DNA from: Paracoccus sp. MBLB3053
Lineage (GTDB): Bacteria; Pseudomonadota; Alphaproteobacteria; Rhodobacterales; Rhodobacteraceae
Assembly (NCBI RefSeq): GCF_031822435.1
Contig: NZ_JAVQLW010000003.1
Span: 186,001-250,000 of the forward strand
Direction of reading: 5' to 3'
Length of the DNA: 64,000 nucleotides
Shown here: one piece after another, positions 53,151 through 61,298 of the stretch
Numbering within the stretch: the first letter of the stretch is position 1
How the letters are laid out: every line of letters starts with the position of its first letter
Program-made: the position numbers and the translations under genes
The notes under the pieces: model-generated
The model's database searches: none
The model's input: the letters and a program-made list of their open reading frames with translations, nothing else
What the model was told of the DNA's origin: nothing

Positions 53151-54148
53151 TTCAGAGCAAGCATTTCGCGGGTTACGGTGGTTTCGACATCGTAGCTGGC
53201 CGGATCGATCCCCTGAGCCGCAGCGACGCGGGCCCAGGTCTCGGCAAGGCGACCGGGTTCGAACACCCCCAGACCGTCCTTTTCGGTCACCTCGTTATAG
53301 ACCAGTTCCATCGCATCGGTCAGCGATCCCTTGACGTCTTCGGTGCCAAGCTCGGCCACGATATTGGTAACGGATTTCGCTGCCGCGTCGGGGTTATCCC
53401 GTGAGAACTCGACCGATTTCTTGTAGGCGGCGACGAAGCGACGGGCGACATCGGGCCGGTCCTTCAGGAAACTGTCATTCGCGATCAGCGAGGCGGAATA
53501 AAGGTTCAGACCCGCCGCAGACCATGGCAGCGCCTGAATTTCCTTGCCCGCCTCTTTGCCCTGGTTGGTGTATCGGGTGAGGTCCGTCATCCAGGCAACG
53601 ATGCCATCGACCTGTCCGGTCATCAGCATCGGCCCCAGCGCGCCGGGATCGGCGTTCACGATCGTGACCTCATCCGGGGAAATGCCCGCATCCTTGAGCA
53701 CCAGCGGCAGGTAGACGTTGGACGAAGTGAAGGGAGAGGTCGCGATCTTCTTGCCCTTCACATCCGCGACGGCGTCGAAGCCGCCACCCTTGACGGTGTA
53801 AAAGGCATGCGGACCCTTGTTGAAAACGGACATGATCGCGGTCACGCCGACTTTTTCCTGGGCGCGGGCGGCCATGAGTGCGCCGATATCGGCCACCCCG
53901 ACGTCAGATGATCCGGCGGCAAGACGCGAGATGGCATCCGTCGAACCGCGACCCGAGGCGATTTCGACGTCCAGGCCTTCATCCTTGCAGAAGCCCTGGT
54001 CGATGCAGACATAGATCGGCGCCTTGTCGCCGCCGGGTAGCCAGTCGAGCTGGAATGTCACCTTGTCCGAGGCGAGAGCCGGGCTGGCCATCATGGCAAG
54101 CGCGGAGGCGAAGAGTATCTGGCGTGGAACGGGCAGGCTGGATGGCAT
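53147..54148 (-). CDS. ABC importer binding protein, NMT1/THI5-like
   Basis: 333 residues with a signal peptide ending near ASPALASDK. The mature start VTFQLDWLPGGDKAPIYV and ISRLAAGSSDVGVADIGAL are characteristic of NMT1/THI5-like proteins, which bind pyrimidines such as hydroxymethylpyrimidine, or sulfonates and riboflavin in sister groups. DKAPIY(V)CIDQGFCKDEGLDVE carries two cysteines that may form a disulfide. AGGAAG is correctly placed for the ATG at 54148, eight codons inside the open frame. The family preference for pyrimidine ligands supports a heterocycle role for the operon. Confidence 0.92.
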   Translation of the reverse strand: MPSSLPVPRQILFASALAMMASPALASDKVTFQLDWLPGGDKAPIYVCIDQGFCKDEGLDVEIASGRGSTDAISRLAAGSSDVGVADIGALMAARAQEKVGVTAIMSVFNKGPHAFYTVKGGGFDAVADVKGKKIATSPFTSSNVYLPLVLKDAGISPDEVTIVNADPGALGPMLMTGQVDGIVAWMTDLTRYTNQGKEAGKEIQALPWSAAGLNLYSASLIANDSFLKDRPDVARRFVAAYKKSVEFSRDNPDAAAKSVTNIVAELGTEDVKGSLTDAMELVYNEVTEKDGLGVFEPGRLAETWARVAAAQGIDPASYDVETTVTREMLALK

Positions 54149-54179
54149 GGTTGGTTTCTTCCTGTTGGTCATTTGTTGA

Positions 54180-54371
54180 TCATTGCGTGCGCTTCGCAGA
54201 GCTTCTCATGTCCTCGATCGCCTTGACCGAATATCCGGCGGCAAGCATGTGGCGAAATGCGCAAGCGCGCTTCTTGCCGTTGTCACCTTGCAGACAGGCG
54301 AGGCAGCGATGCGCGCCGGTCTGCTGGACGATCTTTGGGCTGGTGTCGGTCTGTGCAGTTTGTTCGAACAT
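54180..54371 (-). CDS. Possible small Cys-containing protein
   Basis: 63 codons in the same direction as the ABC operon, ending 31 bases before the binding-protein start. The ATG at 54371 is preceded by GAGGT. The protein has a C-x2-C pair and a third Cys ten residues on (HRCLACLQGDNGKKRAC), followed by a helix-like AGYSVKAIEDMRSSAK. Third codon positions are GC-rich like the neighbours. I do not recognise the family; a small zinc-binding protein is possible, and chance is not excluded. Confidence 0.4.
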   Translation of the reverse strand: MFEQTAQTDTSPKIVQQTGAHRCLACLQGDNGKKRACAFRHMLAAGYSVKAIEDMRSSAKRTQ

Positions 54372-54943
54372 CTGGACCTCGTTTCGACAGGTTTGACCGT
54401 CGAGCAATGTCCAGGATCATTTCCCGACCGCTTCTACTCGCATGGTCCCATGATGGGTGGACTGTCCCGATTTAGGCAACGGAAACGCGCCTATCTTGAC
54501 ATGTGTTATCGGTCTGCTGCCGTGTTGCAGCGCGTCTGACTGCAATTGAGGCAGACTTATAAAATCTTGTAATAAAAGCCAAAAATATCGATGCCGACGG
54601 TGCCGTGAAGCTGTCAGCTTCGCCGTTCATCTACCGGAAGCCAGATGTTCTAAAAATTGCTACAGGTAATCGGGAAAACGCGGCTTACGCGTCCTCAAAA
54701 ACGGGACAGAGATAAAGCGGGCCCGGCCTATTTTCGGGCAGGAAGGCAGTGTGCGCCGGGCATGATCCCGCTTTCCCGCCCGTTCACTCTGGATGGGGCG
54801 GGAATGTCGAATGGCGCCTGCATCGATTCGAACCCCTTTGGCGCGCGACGACGATCGGTTGGAATGGAAACAGATGCGCTTCCTGGGGTTCAGGGCAGCG
54901 TCGAGTTCCAACCGCTCGGGGCGGTCTACCTGCACTTCAGTGT
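54372..54943. other. Gene-free spacer with no recognised element
   Basis: About 570 bases between the possible small gene and the MarR gene. It presumably holds the promoter of the leftward heterocycle operon. An AT-rich block is at 54555-54595 and a short perfect hairpin GAAGCT-GTC-AGCTTC at 54607-54621. I found no convincing coding frame on either strand and no tRNA-like fold. Confidence 0.5.
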
Positions 54944-55456
54944 CTAACCCTTTTCTTTCTGATCTGACCTGATCCGCGCTTCGAAGGCCGTGGTGAAATC
55001 GTCAAACGAAGCAGCAAAAGACAGCAAACGTTCCTCGGGCCAGCCACCGGTAATCTCGCGGATCAGTTCCAGCTTTATCCGACTAATTTCGGCAAAGATC
55101 CGGTCACCGGCTTCTGTGCGCAGCAGGACTGCGCGCCGTGCGTCATGTTGCGAAACGGCGCGGATCAGGAACCCACGATCCACAAGACCGGCCACCAGCC
55201 TGCTTGCGCGAGACGGGTCGATATGCAGATGCCGCGCAATATCACCAACCGATACGTCTTCCGCTTGTGGGCAGTGGATAGGCCCGAGCAGCGTGCCGGG
55301 TATCACGCCCAATATATCCAGATCGGCCATGTCCAGGGCAGGGGCCAGATTTGTCAGGGCGATCCGGCTGAGCACACGCCGCCCGATCAGAACGCGAAAC
55401 CGCGCCATCGCCGAGGAAATCATCTCGATACCGTCCTCGCGCATGGGGTCCTGCAT
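54944..55456 (-). CDS. MarR-family regulator
   Basis: 170 residues. Winged helix-turn-helix with SVGDIARHLHIDPSRASRLV as the recognition region and the wing LIRAVSQHDARRAVLLRTEAG, the MarR pattern. AGGAGA precedes the ATG at 55456; the frame extends 15 codons further into the promoter region and that extension is rejected. Divergent from a DHA2 multidrug exporter, so it most likely represses that gene and itself until an inducing compound binds. Confidence 0.92.
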   Translation of the reverse strand: MQDPMREDGIEMISSAMARFRVLIGRRVLSRIALTNLAPALDMADLDILGVIPGTLLGPIHCPQAEDVSVGDIARHLHIDPSRASRLVAGLVDRGFLIRAVSQHDARRAVLLRTEAGDRIFAEISRIKLELIREITGGWPEERLLSFAASFDDFTTAFEARIRSDQKEKG

Positions 55457-55485
55457 GTTTCTGTGTCTCCTGAGAGCTGGCATAT

Positions 55486-55525
55486 TATGTGCGGTTGACA
55501 TATATTTGCGTTCAGCACATATATA
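55486..55525 (+). promoter_or_regulatory. Promoter and candidate MarR operator
   Basis: TTGACA at 55495-55500, then 17 bases, then CATATA (55518-55523) within an AT-rich run, a good sigma-70-like promoter for the exporter. TATGTGC (55486-55492) and GCACATA (55515-55521) form an inverted pair straddling it, well placed for repression. Confidence 0.6.
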
Positions 55526-55581
55526 TCTCGTCAGTCATGGTTCCGCAATTGCCTGCGGATCACATCCGGGTTCCACATAAA

Positions 55582-57126
55582 ATGTCTCAACAGCCACCTC
55601 TCAAGGCCGGGCCTGCAGGTCTGACCGATCGACGCCGGAAGGTTATCTTTTCGTTCCTGATGCTCAGCCTGTTCATGGCCACGCTGGACAATCAGGTAGT
55701 GTCCACCGCGCTGCCCACCATCATCGGCGAGTTCGGCGCAATCGAGCGTTTCGGATGGATCGGATCGGCATATCTGCTGGCGCAAAGCGCCATCATGCCG
55801 GTCTATGGCAAGTTGGGCGACCTGTTTGGCCGCAAATACGTCATGATGTTCGCGGTCGCTTTGTTCACGCTGGGTTCGGTTCTTTGCGGCCTGGCCTGGT
55901 CGATGGACAGTCTGATTGCTGCCCGTGCCTTCCAGGGCCTTGGCGCCGGAGGCATCATGGTATCGATCTTCTCGATCAACGCGGATCTGTTTGAGCCGCG
56001 GGAGAGGGCAAGATACCAAAGCTTTTCCAGCCTTGTGCTGATGGCATCGGGGTCCATCGGGCCAAGCCTTGGCGGCACGATGAGCCAGGCTTTGGGTTGG
56101 CGATCGATATTTCTGATCAATCTGCCCATCGGGATCGTCGCCTTGGTCGGTCTCGCGATCATGCTCCCTTCGCGGCGGCCCGAACGGCAGCCCAAGGTCG
56201 ATTATCTGGGCGCACTTACCCTTGCCGTGGCGATTGCCGGCATCGTGCTTTGGGCCGATAGCCAATCGCTGTTTGGCTCACTCACCGCCGCGCCCGCGCT
56301 GGCGCTGCCGGTGCTCTCGGCGGCGGCGCTGGCGCTCTGGATCGCAATCGAGCGTCGCGCGCCTGAACCCATCATCCCGCTGAGCCTGTTTCGAGACCGC
56401 AACTTTTCACTTTTGCTCATCGTTGGCGTGGTCAGTGGCGGCATCGGGATTGGAATGGTCAACTACCACGCCCTGTTCCTGCAGATGACAACAGGGCTAT
56501 CGCCGGCCCGAGCGGGACTGTTCTTCATCGCCATCACCGCCGGGATTGCCATGGGCTCGCTGACCTCCGGGCGGCTGATTTCCCGGACGGGGCGATATAA
56601 GCCTTGGCTGGTTCTCGGACTTTCTCTCACTGTCCTGTGCTTGATCTGCCTGGCGATGATGCCGGTCAATGTGCCGCTCTGGCTTGTCGCGACGGTTTTG
56701 CTTGCGCAAGGGATCGCGATCGGATTGGGTCAGCAGGCACCCGTGATCGGGGCTCAGATTGCCTCTCCGGCACAGGACGTCGGTGCTGCAACGGGTGCCG
56801 TGACGCTCTCGCGGATGGGTGGCGCCGCACTGGCCATCTCGGTCTATGGGGCGATCCTGACCGACCGGTTGATGAACACGGTCGTGCCCGGCGGCGGTTC
56901 CATCGAGAAAATGACGCCGGATCGGATGGCCACGCTGGCGCCAGCCGCCCGCGATGCCATCGCACTGGCATATCGAGGAGCCTTCGACTGGGTCTATTTT
57001 GCCGCAGTCATCATGGCAGGAACCGGCTTTCTTGCGGCAACGATGCTGCGGCCCGTCATGCTCTCTCCGGCCGAGCCTGTGGCGAAGCCCTCTCAGGCGA
57101 TCGAGGCCTCGCCCGGTGCCGGCTGA
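55582..57126 (+). CDS. DHA2-family multidrug exporter (MFS, 14 spans)
   Basis: 514 residues, EmrB/QacA type. The first span with MLSLFMATLDNQVVSTALPT contains the family motif LDxTVVNVALP in modified form (an Asn-Gln replacing Thr-Val), then GKLGDLFGRKYVMM (motif A) and GGTMSQALGWRSIFLINLPIG (motif C region). It exports lipophilic compounds using the proton gradient. Start choice is uncertain: ATGs at 55537 and 55582 are both in frame and neither has a good ribosome site; 55582 leaves room for the promoter at 55495-55523. No membrane-fusion partner is adjacent. Control by the divergent MarR protein is likely. Confidence 0.9.
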   Translation: MSQQPPLKAGPAGLTDRRRKVIFSFLMLSLFMATLDNQVVSTALPTIIGEFGAIERFGWIGSAYLLAQSAIMPVYGKLGDLFGRKYVMMFAVALFTLGSVLCGLAWSMDSLIAARAFQGLGAGGIMVSIFSINADLFEPRERARYQSFSSLVLMASGSIGPSLGGTMSQALGWRSIFLINLPIGIVALVGLAIMLPSRRPERQPKVDYLGALTLAVAIAGIVLWADSQSLFGSLTAAPALALPVLSAAALALWIAIERRAPEPIIPLSLFRDRNFSLLLIVGVVSGGIGIGMVNYHALFLQMTTGLSPARAGLFFIAITAGIAMGSLTSGRLISRTGRYKPWLVLGLSLTVLCLICLAMMPVNVPLWLVATVLLAQGIAIGLGQQAPVIGAQIASPAQDVGAATGAVTLSRMGGAALAISVYGAILTDRLMNTVVPGGGSIEKMTPDRMATLAPAARDAIALAYRGAFDWVYFAAVIMAGTGFLAATMLRPVMLSPAEPVAKPSQAIEASPGAG

Positions 57127-57194
57127 TCGGGCCTGCGCCGCCAGTCTGCCCGTTTCGCCAGAGGCTTCATGTCAACAGTGTGGGCAACGACAAA

Positions 57195-57216
57195 GGGCGG
57201 ACCGCAGGGTCCGCCC
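57195..57216. terminator. Terminator between convergent genes
   Basis: GGGCGGACC (57195-57203) pairs with GGTCCGCCC (57208-57216) around GCAG; TTT follows on the minus strand. It serves the leftward cysD-cysNC operon and the rightward exporter gene. Confidence 0.8.
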
Positions 57217-57265
57217 TCATCATTCGATCAATGATCCGACCTGGCCCTGAGGGAACAGGAGATCC

Positions 57266-59173
57266 TCAGGGGATCAGCCTTGCGATGATCAGATCAGCGG
57301 CCTGCTCTGGCGTCATGTCCGTCGTATCGATCCGGATTTCCGGCGCATCCGGTGCCTCGTAAGGCGAATCGATGCCAGTGAAGTTCTTCAGCTGACCCGA
57401 GCGTGCCTTGGCGTAAAGCCCCTTCACGTCACGCTCTTCCGCCACCGAAAGCGGCGTATCGACAAAGACCTCAAGGAACTCGCCGGGCTGCATCATGCCG
57501 CGCACCATGTCGCGTTCCGAGCGAAACGGCGAGATGAAGGCGGTGATCACGATCAGGCCCGCATCGGTCATCAGCTTGGCGACCTCGCCGACGCGGCGAA
57601 TGTTCTCGATCCGGTCGGCTTCGGTGAAGCCCAGATCCTTGTTCAGGCCGTGACGCACGTTGTCGCCGTCAAGCAGGAAGGTGTGGCGGTTCATCCGCGC
57701 CAGCTTCTTCTCGACGATGTTGGCGATGGTCGATTTGCCCGAACCCGAAAGACCGGTCAGCCAAAGCACGGCAGGCTTCTGGTGCTTCATCTTGGCGTGA
57801 TGCTCGCGCCCGATATCGGTCGCCTGCCAGTGGATGTTCTGGGCCCGGCGCAGCGCGAAATGGATCATCCCGGCAGCGACCGTGTGGTTGGTCATCTTGT
57901 CGATCAGGATGAAGCCGCCAAGGTCGCGGTTCTCATCATATGGCGCGAAGGGAATTTCGCGGTCCGTGGTGATGTTCGCGACGCCGATGGCGTTCAGGTC
58001 GAGCGTCTTCGAGGCCAGATGTTCCTGGGTGTTGACGTTGACCTCGTATTTCGGGGCATGAACCGTGGCCGAAACCGTCTGGGTGCCGATTTTCAGCCAA
58101 TAGGCGCGACCCGGAACCAGCTCTTGTTCATCCATCCAGACAAGGGTGGATTCGAACTGGTCCGCCACTTCCAGCGGCGACTGTGCAGCGACGATCACCG
58201 AACCGCGCGAACAGTCGATTTCGTCTGCAAAGGTGACGGTGACGGATTCGCCGGCCACAGCCAGATCGCGGTCGCCTTCAAGGCTCACGATCCGCGAGAT
58301 GGTCGAGGTCTTGCCCGACGGAAGGACGCGGATCTTGTCACCCGGTTTTGCAGAACCGCTGGCAACCAGTCCGGAAAAGCCGCGGAAATCGAGGTTCGGG
58401 CGGTTGACCCATTGAACCGGCATGCGGAATGCCTTGGTCTGCTCGACCGTCGAGTCAAGCTCGACCGTTTCAAGATGCGGCAGCAGGGCCGGGCCGTCAT
58501 ACCAGGGCGTATTGTCGCTGGGGCCGGTGATGTTGTCACCCTTGAAGCCCGAGATGGGCATCGCGGTGAACTCGGTAATGCCGATGCTCCGCGCGAATTC
58601 GCTGTATTCTTCGACGATCTTGTCAAAGGTCGCCTGGTCGTAGCCGACAAGGTCCATCTTGTTCACCGCCAGCACGATATGGCGGATGCCCAGAAGATGA
58701 ACGAGATAGCTGTGACGGCGGGTCTGCGTCAGGACACCCTTGCGCGCGTCGATCAGGATGACCGCGAGGTCGGCGGTCGAGGCGCCCGTGACCATGTTGC
58801 GGGTATACTGTTCGTGGCCGGGCGTGTCTGCGACGATGAACTTGCGCTTTTCGGTCGCGAAGAAGCGGTAGGCCACGTCGATCGTGATGCCCTGTTCGCG
58901 CTCGGCCGCAAGGCCGTCGACGAGAAGGGCGAAGTCGATTTCCTGTCCCTGCGTGCCAACGCGCTTGCTGTCGGCTTCCAGTGCGGCAAGCTGATCCTCG
59001 AAGATCATCTTGCTGTCATAGAGCAACCGCCCGATCAGGGTGGATTTGCCATCATCGACCGAGCCGCAGGTGATGAAGCGCAGCATGGTCTTGTGCTGAT
59101 GCGCCTCGAGATAGGCGTCGATGTTCTCGGCGATCAGAGCGTCGGTCTTGTAGATCGGTTCTTGGGTGTTCAT
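57266..59173 (-). CDS. cysNC: Fused sulfate adenylyltransferase GTPase / APS kinase CysNC
   Basis: 635 residues. N-terminal elongation-factor-like GTPase: G1 GSVDDGKST (37-45), [20 protein letters not shown], followed by beta-barrel domains to about 440. C-terminal APS kinase: P-loop GLSGSGKST, then [20 protein letters not shown] and [13 protein letters not shown]. The CysN part drives ATP sulfurylase with GTP; the kinase part makes PAPS from APS. It is transcribed after cysD with a 46-base gap. This fusion is common in alphaproteobacteria and Rhizobium (NodQ). Confidence 0.96.
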   Translation of the reverse strand: MNTQEPIYKTDALIAENIDAYLEAHQHKTMLRFITCGSVDDGKSTLIGRLLYDSKMIFEDQLAALEADSKRVGTQGQEIDFALLVDGLAAEREQGITIDVAYRFFATEKRKFIVADTPGHEQYTRNMVTGASTADLAVILIDARKGVLTQTRRHSYLVHLLGIRHIVLAVNKMDLVGYDQATFDKIVEEYSEFARSIGITEFTAMPISGFKGDNITGPSDNTPWYDGPALLPHLETVELDSTVEQTKAFRMPVQWVNRPNLDFRGFSGLVASGSAKPGDKIRVLPSGKTSTISRIVSLEGDRDLAVAGESVTVTFADEIDCSRGSVIVAAQSPLEVADQFESTLVWMDEQELVPGRAYWLKIGTQTVSATVHAPKYEVNVNTQEHLASKTLDLNAIGVANITTDREIPFAPYDENRDLGGFILIDKMTNHTVAAGMIHFALRRAQNIHWQATDIGREHHAKMKHQKPAVLWLTGLSGSGKSTIANIVEKKLARMNRHTFLLDGDNVRHGLNKDLGFTEADRIENIRRVGEVAKLMTDAGLIVITAFISPFRSERDMVRGMMQPGEFLEVFVDTPLSVAEERDVKGLYAKARSGQLKNFTGIDSPYEAPDAPEIRIDTTDMTPEQAADLIIARLIP

Positions 59174-59219
59174 GGGTCACCTGATTTCGATATGGAGGGC
59201 CGGAGACGAGGCGAAAGGC

Positions 59220-60125
59220 TCAGAAATAGCCTTCCTGCTTCTTCTTCTCCATCGAGGCGGCCTGATCATGGTCGATCGCGCGGCCCTGACGCTCGGAGGT
59301 CGTGGTGAGCAGCATTTCCTGGATCACTTCGGGCAGGGTCTGCGCTTCGCTTTCGACCGCGCCGGTCAGCGGATAGCAGCCCAGCGTACGGAAGCGGACC
59401 GACCGCATTTCGGGCGTCTCGCCATCTTCCAGCGGGAAGCGCTCGTCATCGACCATCAGGATCAGCCCGTCGCGCTCGACCGTGGGACGCGGCGCAGAGA
59501 AATAAAGGGGAACGATCTCGATCCCTTCGAGATGGATGTATTGCCAGATATCAAGCTCGGTCCAGTTCGAAATCGGGAAGACGCGAACGCTTTCCCCCTT
59601 GGCCTTGCGGGCGTTGTAAAGCCGCCAGAGTTCGGGACGCTGGTTCTTGGGGTCCCAGCGGTGATTGGCCGAACGGAACGAGAAGACGCGTTCCTTGGCA
59701 CGGGATTTCTCTTCGTCGCGGCGCGCGCCGCCGAAGGCAACGTCAAAGCCGTATTTGTCCAGCGCCTGCTTGAGGCCCTCGGTCTTCCACATGTCGGTAT
59801 GCAGCGAACCGTGGTCGAACGGGTTGATGCCCCGCGCAATTGCCTCGGGGTTCTGGTAGACAAGGAGTTCCATCCCCGCATCCTTCGCGGCCTTGTCGCG
59901 CAGGGCGTACATGTCGCGGAACTTCCATGTCGTGTCGACGTGCAGCAGTGGGAAAGGCGGCGGCGACGGGTAGAAAGCCTTCTTCGCCAGATGCAGCATG
60001 ACGGCACTGTCCTTGCCGACGCTGTAGAGCATGACGGGGTTTTCCGCTTCGGCGACAACTTCACGCAGAATGTGAATGCTCTCCGCCTCGAGGCGTTGAA
60101 GGTGAGTGAGGGTTTTCTGGTTCAT
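59220..60125 (-). CDS. cysD: Sulfate adenylyltransferase subunit CysD
   Basis: 301 residues. PP-loop motif [41 protein letters not shown] and the C-terminal [16 protein letters not shown] are diagnostic of the catalytic subunit that forms APS from ATP and sulfate. First gene of the cysD-cysNC unit. The upstream region holds a compact palindrome and a divergent LuxR-type regulator gene. Confidence 0.97.
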   Translation of the reverse strand: MNQKTLTHLQRLEAESIHILREVVAEAENPVMLYSVGKDSAVMLHLAKKAFYPSPPPFPLLHVDTTWKFRDMYALRDKAAKDAGMELLVYQNPEAIARGINPFDHGSLHTDMWKTEGLKQALDKYGFDVAFGGARRDEEKSRAKERVFSFRSANHRWDPKNQRPELWRLYNARKAKGESVRVFPISNWTELDIWQYIHLEGIEIVPLYFSAPRPTVERDGLILMVDDERFPLEDGETPEMRSVRFRTLGCYPLTGAVESEAQTLPEVIQEMLLTTTSERQGRAIDHDQAASMEKKKQEGYF

Positions 60126-60185
60126 TCGAAATTCTCTTCAAAAACCTGATTGACCGAGCAGTAACCGGCGGGCTAAGCATCTTAA

Positions 60186-60208
60186 CCCCCCATTTGGGGG
60201 GCAAATGG
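60186..60208. promoter_or_regulatory. Nested palindromes between cysD and the regulator gene
   Basis: Two overlapping dyads: CCCCCC-ATTT-GGGGGG (60186-60201) and CCATTTG-GGGGG-CAAATGG (60190-60208). They lie in the 96-base divergent spacer, so they may be an operator shared by the cys operon and the regulator gene. Confidence 0.45.
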
Positions 60209-60221
60209 ACGAGGTGGCGCC

Positions 60222-61238
60222 ATTTCCGCGGAATCCGATACTCTCAAGGCACTTTTTGCCGACGCTGCTCAAAATTCGGGCGTAGAACATGGCTCGGAGC
60301 AGGGACCATGGGACCTGTTCCTGGGAAAACTTGTGCTGCAGACGCGCGCAGAGGCAGCGACATTTCGGATCGACTGGCCGGGCGCCCGCAGCCAGGCATG
60401 GTCTGCCGCGCGCGAAGTCGGGCTGGCAGACGGCACTCTGCGGCAAATGCGACCGGATCGGGTCTATTCGCAGGTGGATCTGCCGGGGTTTGAGGATCGG
60501 TCAGAGCCCCTGCGCGCAATGAAATGCGGCTTTCGGACCGGGGGACACGCCGTCATAGTCCTGAGCCGGCAAGGTCAGGATTTTCGGGCAATCGACGGGG
60601 TACATCTTTCGGAACTGGCGCCTTTCGTCAGCCAGGCTGTGCAGATCTGGCAGGATCTGAGTCTGGAACGTGCCAGGGCGCTCCGGGAACGGCGGATGAA
60701 TGTTGATCTGGGTGCTGGATGGGTCATCTTCTCTCCGCTCGGAAACGTTCTCGACATTGCGCCCCAGGCCCGGGTCTGGCTGGAAGACGTGGATGGGGTG
60801 CGCTTGCGCGCGGGCGGGCGGCTGGAGTTTCACAACGGTGAGACGGCTTTGGAGTTCCGCCGAGCCATTGCTGCGGTCCAATCACCCGAAACTGCGACGG
60901 TGACGGTCGCCTTGTCCGATGATCCGCGTATGGAGTTGCGCCTGCGCGCCGGTCTGCACGAGGGAGAGAAAATCATCACTGGCTCGATCCGGCTTGCGCA
61001 GTTCGCGAGGTCCCTTGACGCCAGAAATGTCGCCAACAGCCTGGATCTCAGCCACAGCGAGGCGCGCCTCGCGATCCTGCTCTGCGACGGGTTCAGCCTG
61101 CAGGAAGCCGCCGCAGAGTTGGGCTGGACGTCCGAAACGGCACGCAGTTGTTCCAAGCAGATATTCGCCCGAATGGGCGTAACCGGCCAAGGCGGCGTCC
61201 TGCGCAGGATGCTCGCGGGCAGCATGTGGTTTTCGTGA
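60222..61238 (+). CDS. LuxR-type transcriptional regulator, start unclear
   Basis: About 338 residues if read from 60222. The C terminus is a LuxR-type helix-turn-helix (LSHSEARLAILLCDGFSLQE, then AAELGWTSETARSCSKQIFA); the N-terminal two thirds resemble the PAS/GAF-like sensor part of similar regulators. The first ATG/GTG/TTG in frame is the GTG at 60333, but the frame upstream reads like the family's N terminus (DTLKALFADAAQ; GPWDLFLGKLVLQTRAEAAT) back to about 60222. There an ATT follows GAGGTGG. An ATG at 60205 is in another frame. Either an ATT start or a single-base frameshift is possible. It is divergent from cysD. Target genes unknown. Confidence 0.75.
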   Translation: MSAESDTLKALFADAAQNSGVEHGSEQGPWDLFLGKLVLQTRAEAATFRIDWPGARSQAWSAAREVGLADGTLRQMRPDRVYSQVDLPGFEDRSEPLRAMKCGFRTGGHAVIVLSRQGQDFRAIDGVHLSELAPFVSQAVQIWQDLSLERARALRERRMNVDLGAGWVIFSPLGNVLDIAPQARVWLEDVDGVRLRAGGRLEFHNGETALEFRRAIAAVQSPETATVTVALSDDPRMELRLRAGLHEGEKIITGSIRLAQFARSLDARNVANSLDLSHSEARLAILLCDGFSLQEAAAELGWTSETARSCSKQIFARMGVTGQGGVLRRMLAGSMWFS

Positions 61239-61241
61239 AAA

Positions 61242-61264
61242 CGGCGGACCCGTCGGGTCCGCCG
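61242..61264. terminator. Bidirectional terminator
   Basis: CGGCGGACCC (61242-61251) pairs with GGGTCCGCCG (61255-61264) around GTC; an A run precedes it. It lies between the convergent regulator and Hint-domain genes. Confidence 0.75.
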
Positions 61265-61298
61265 CATGCATGTTCTGGACTGGTCGAGCTGATTTCGC

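Noticed and set aside
54824-54837. T-loop-like GATTCGAACCCC suggesting a minus-strand tRNA
   Set aside because: The bases flanking the loop cannot pair as a T stem, and no acceptor or anticodon arm can be drawn around it.
54657-54947. Open plus-strand frame of about 96 codons in the spacer before the MarR gene
   Set aside because: Its composition is Arg/Pro/Gly-rich noise, it lacks a ribosome site and a known motif, and it runs into the end of the MarR gene.
57650-59308. 552-codon frame antisense to cysNC
   Set aside because: Same cause: shadow of a strongly biased real gene on the minus strand, which has all GTPase and APS kinase motifs.
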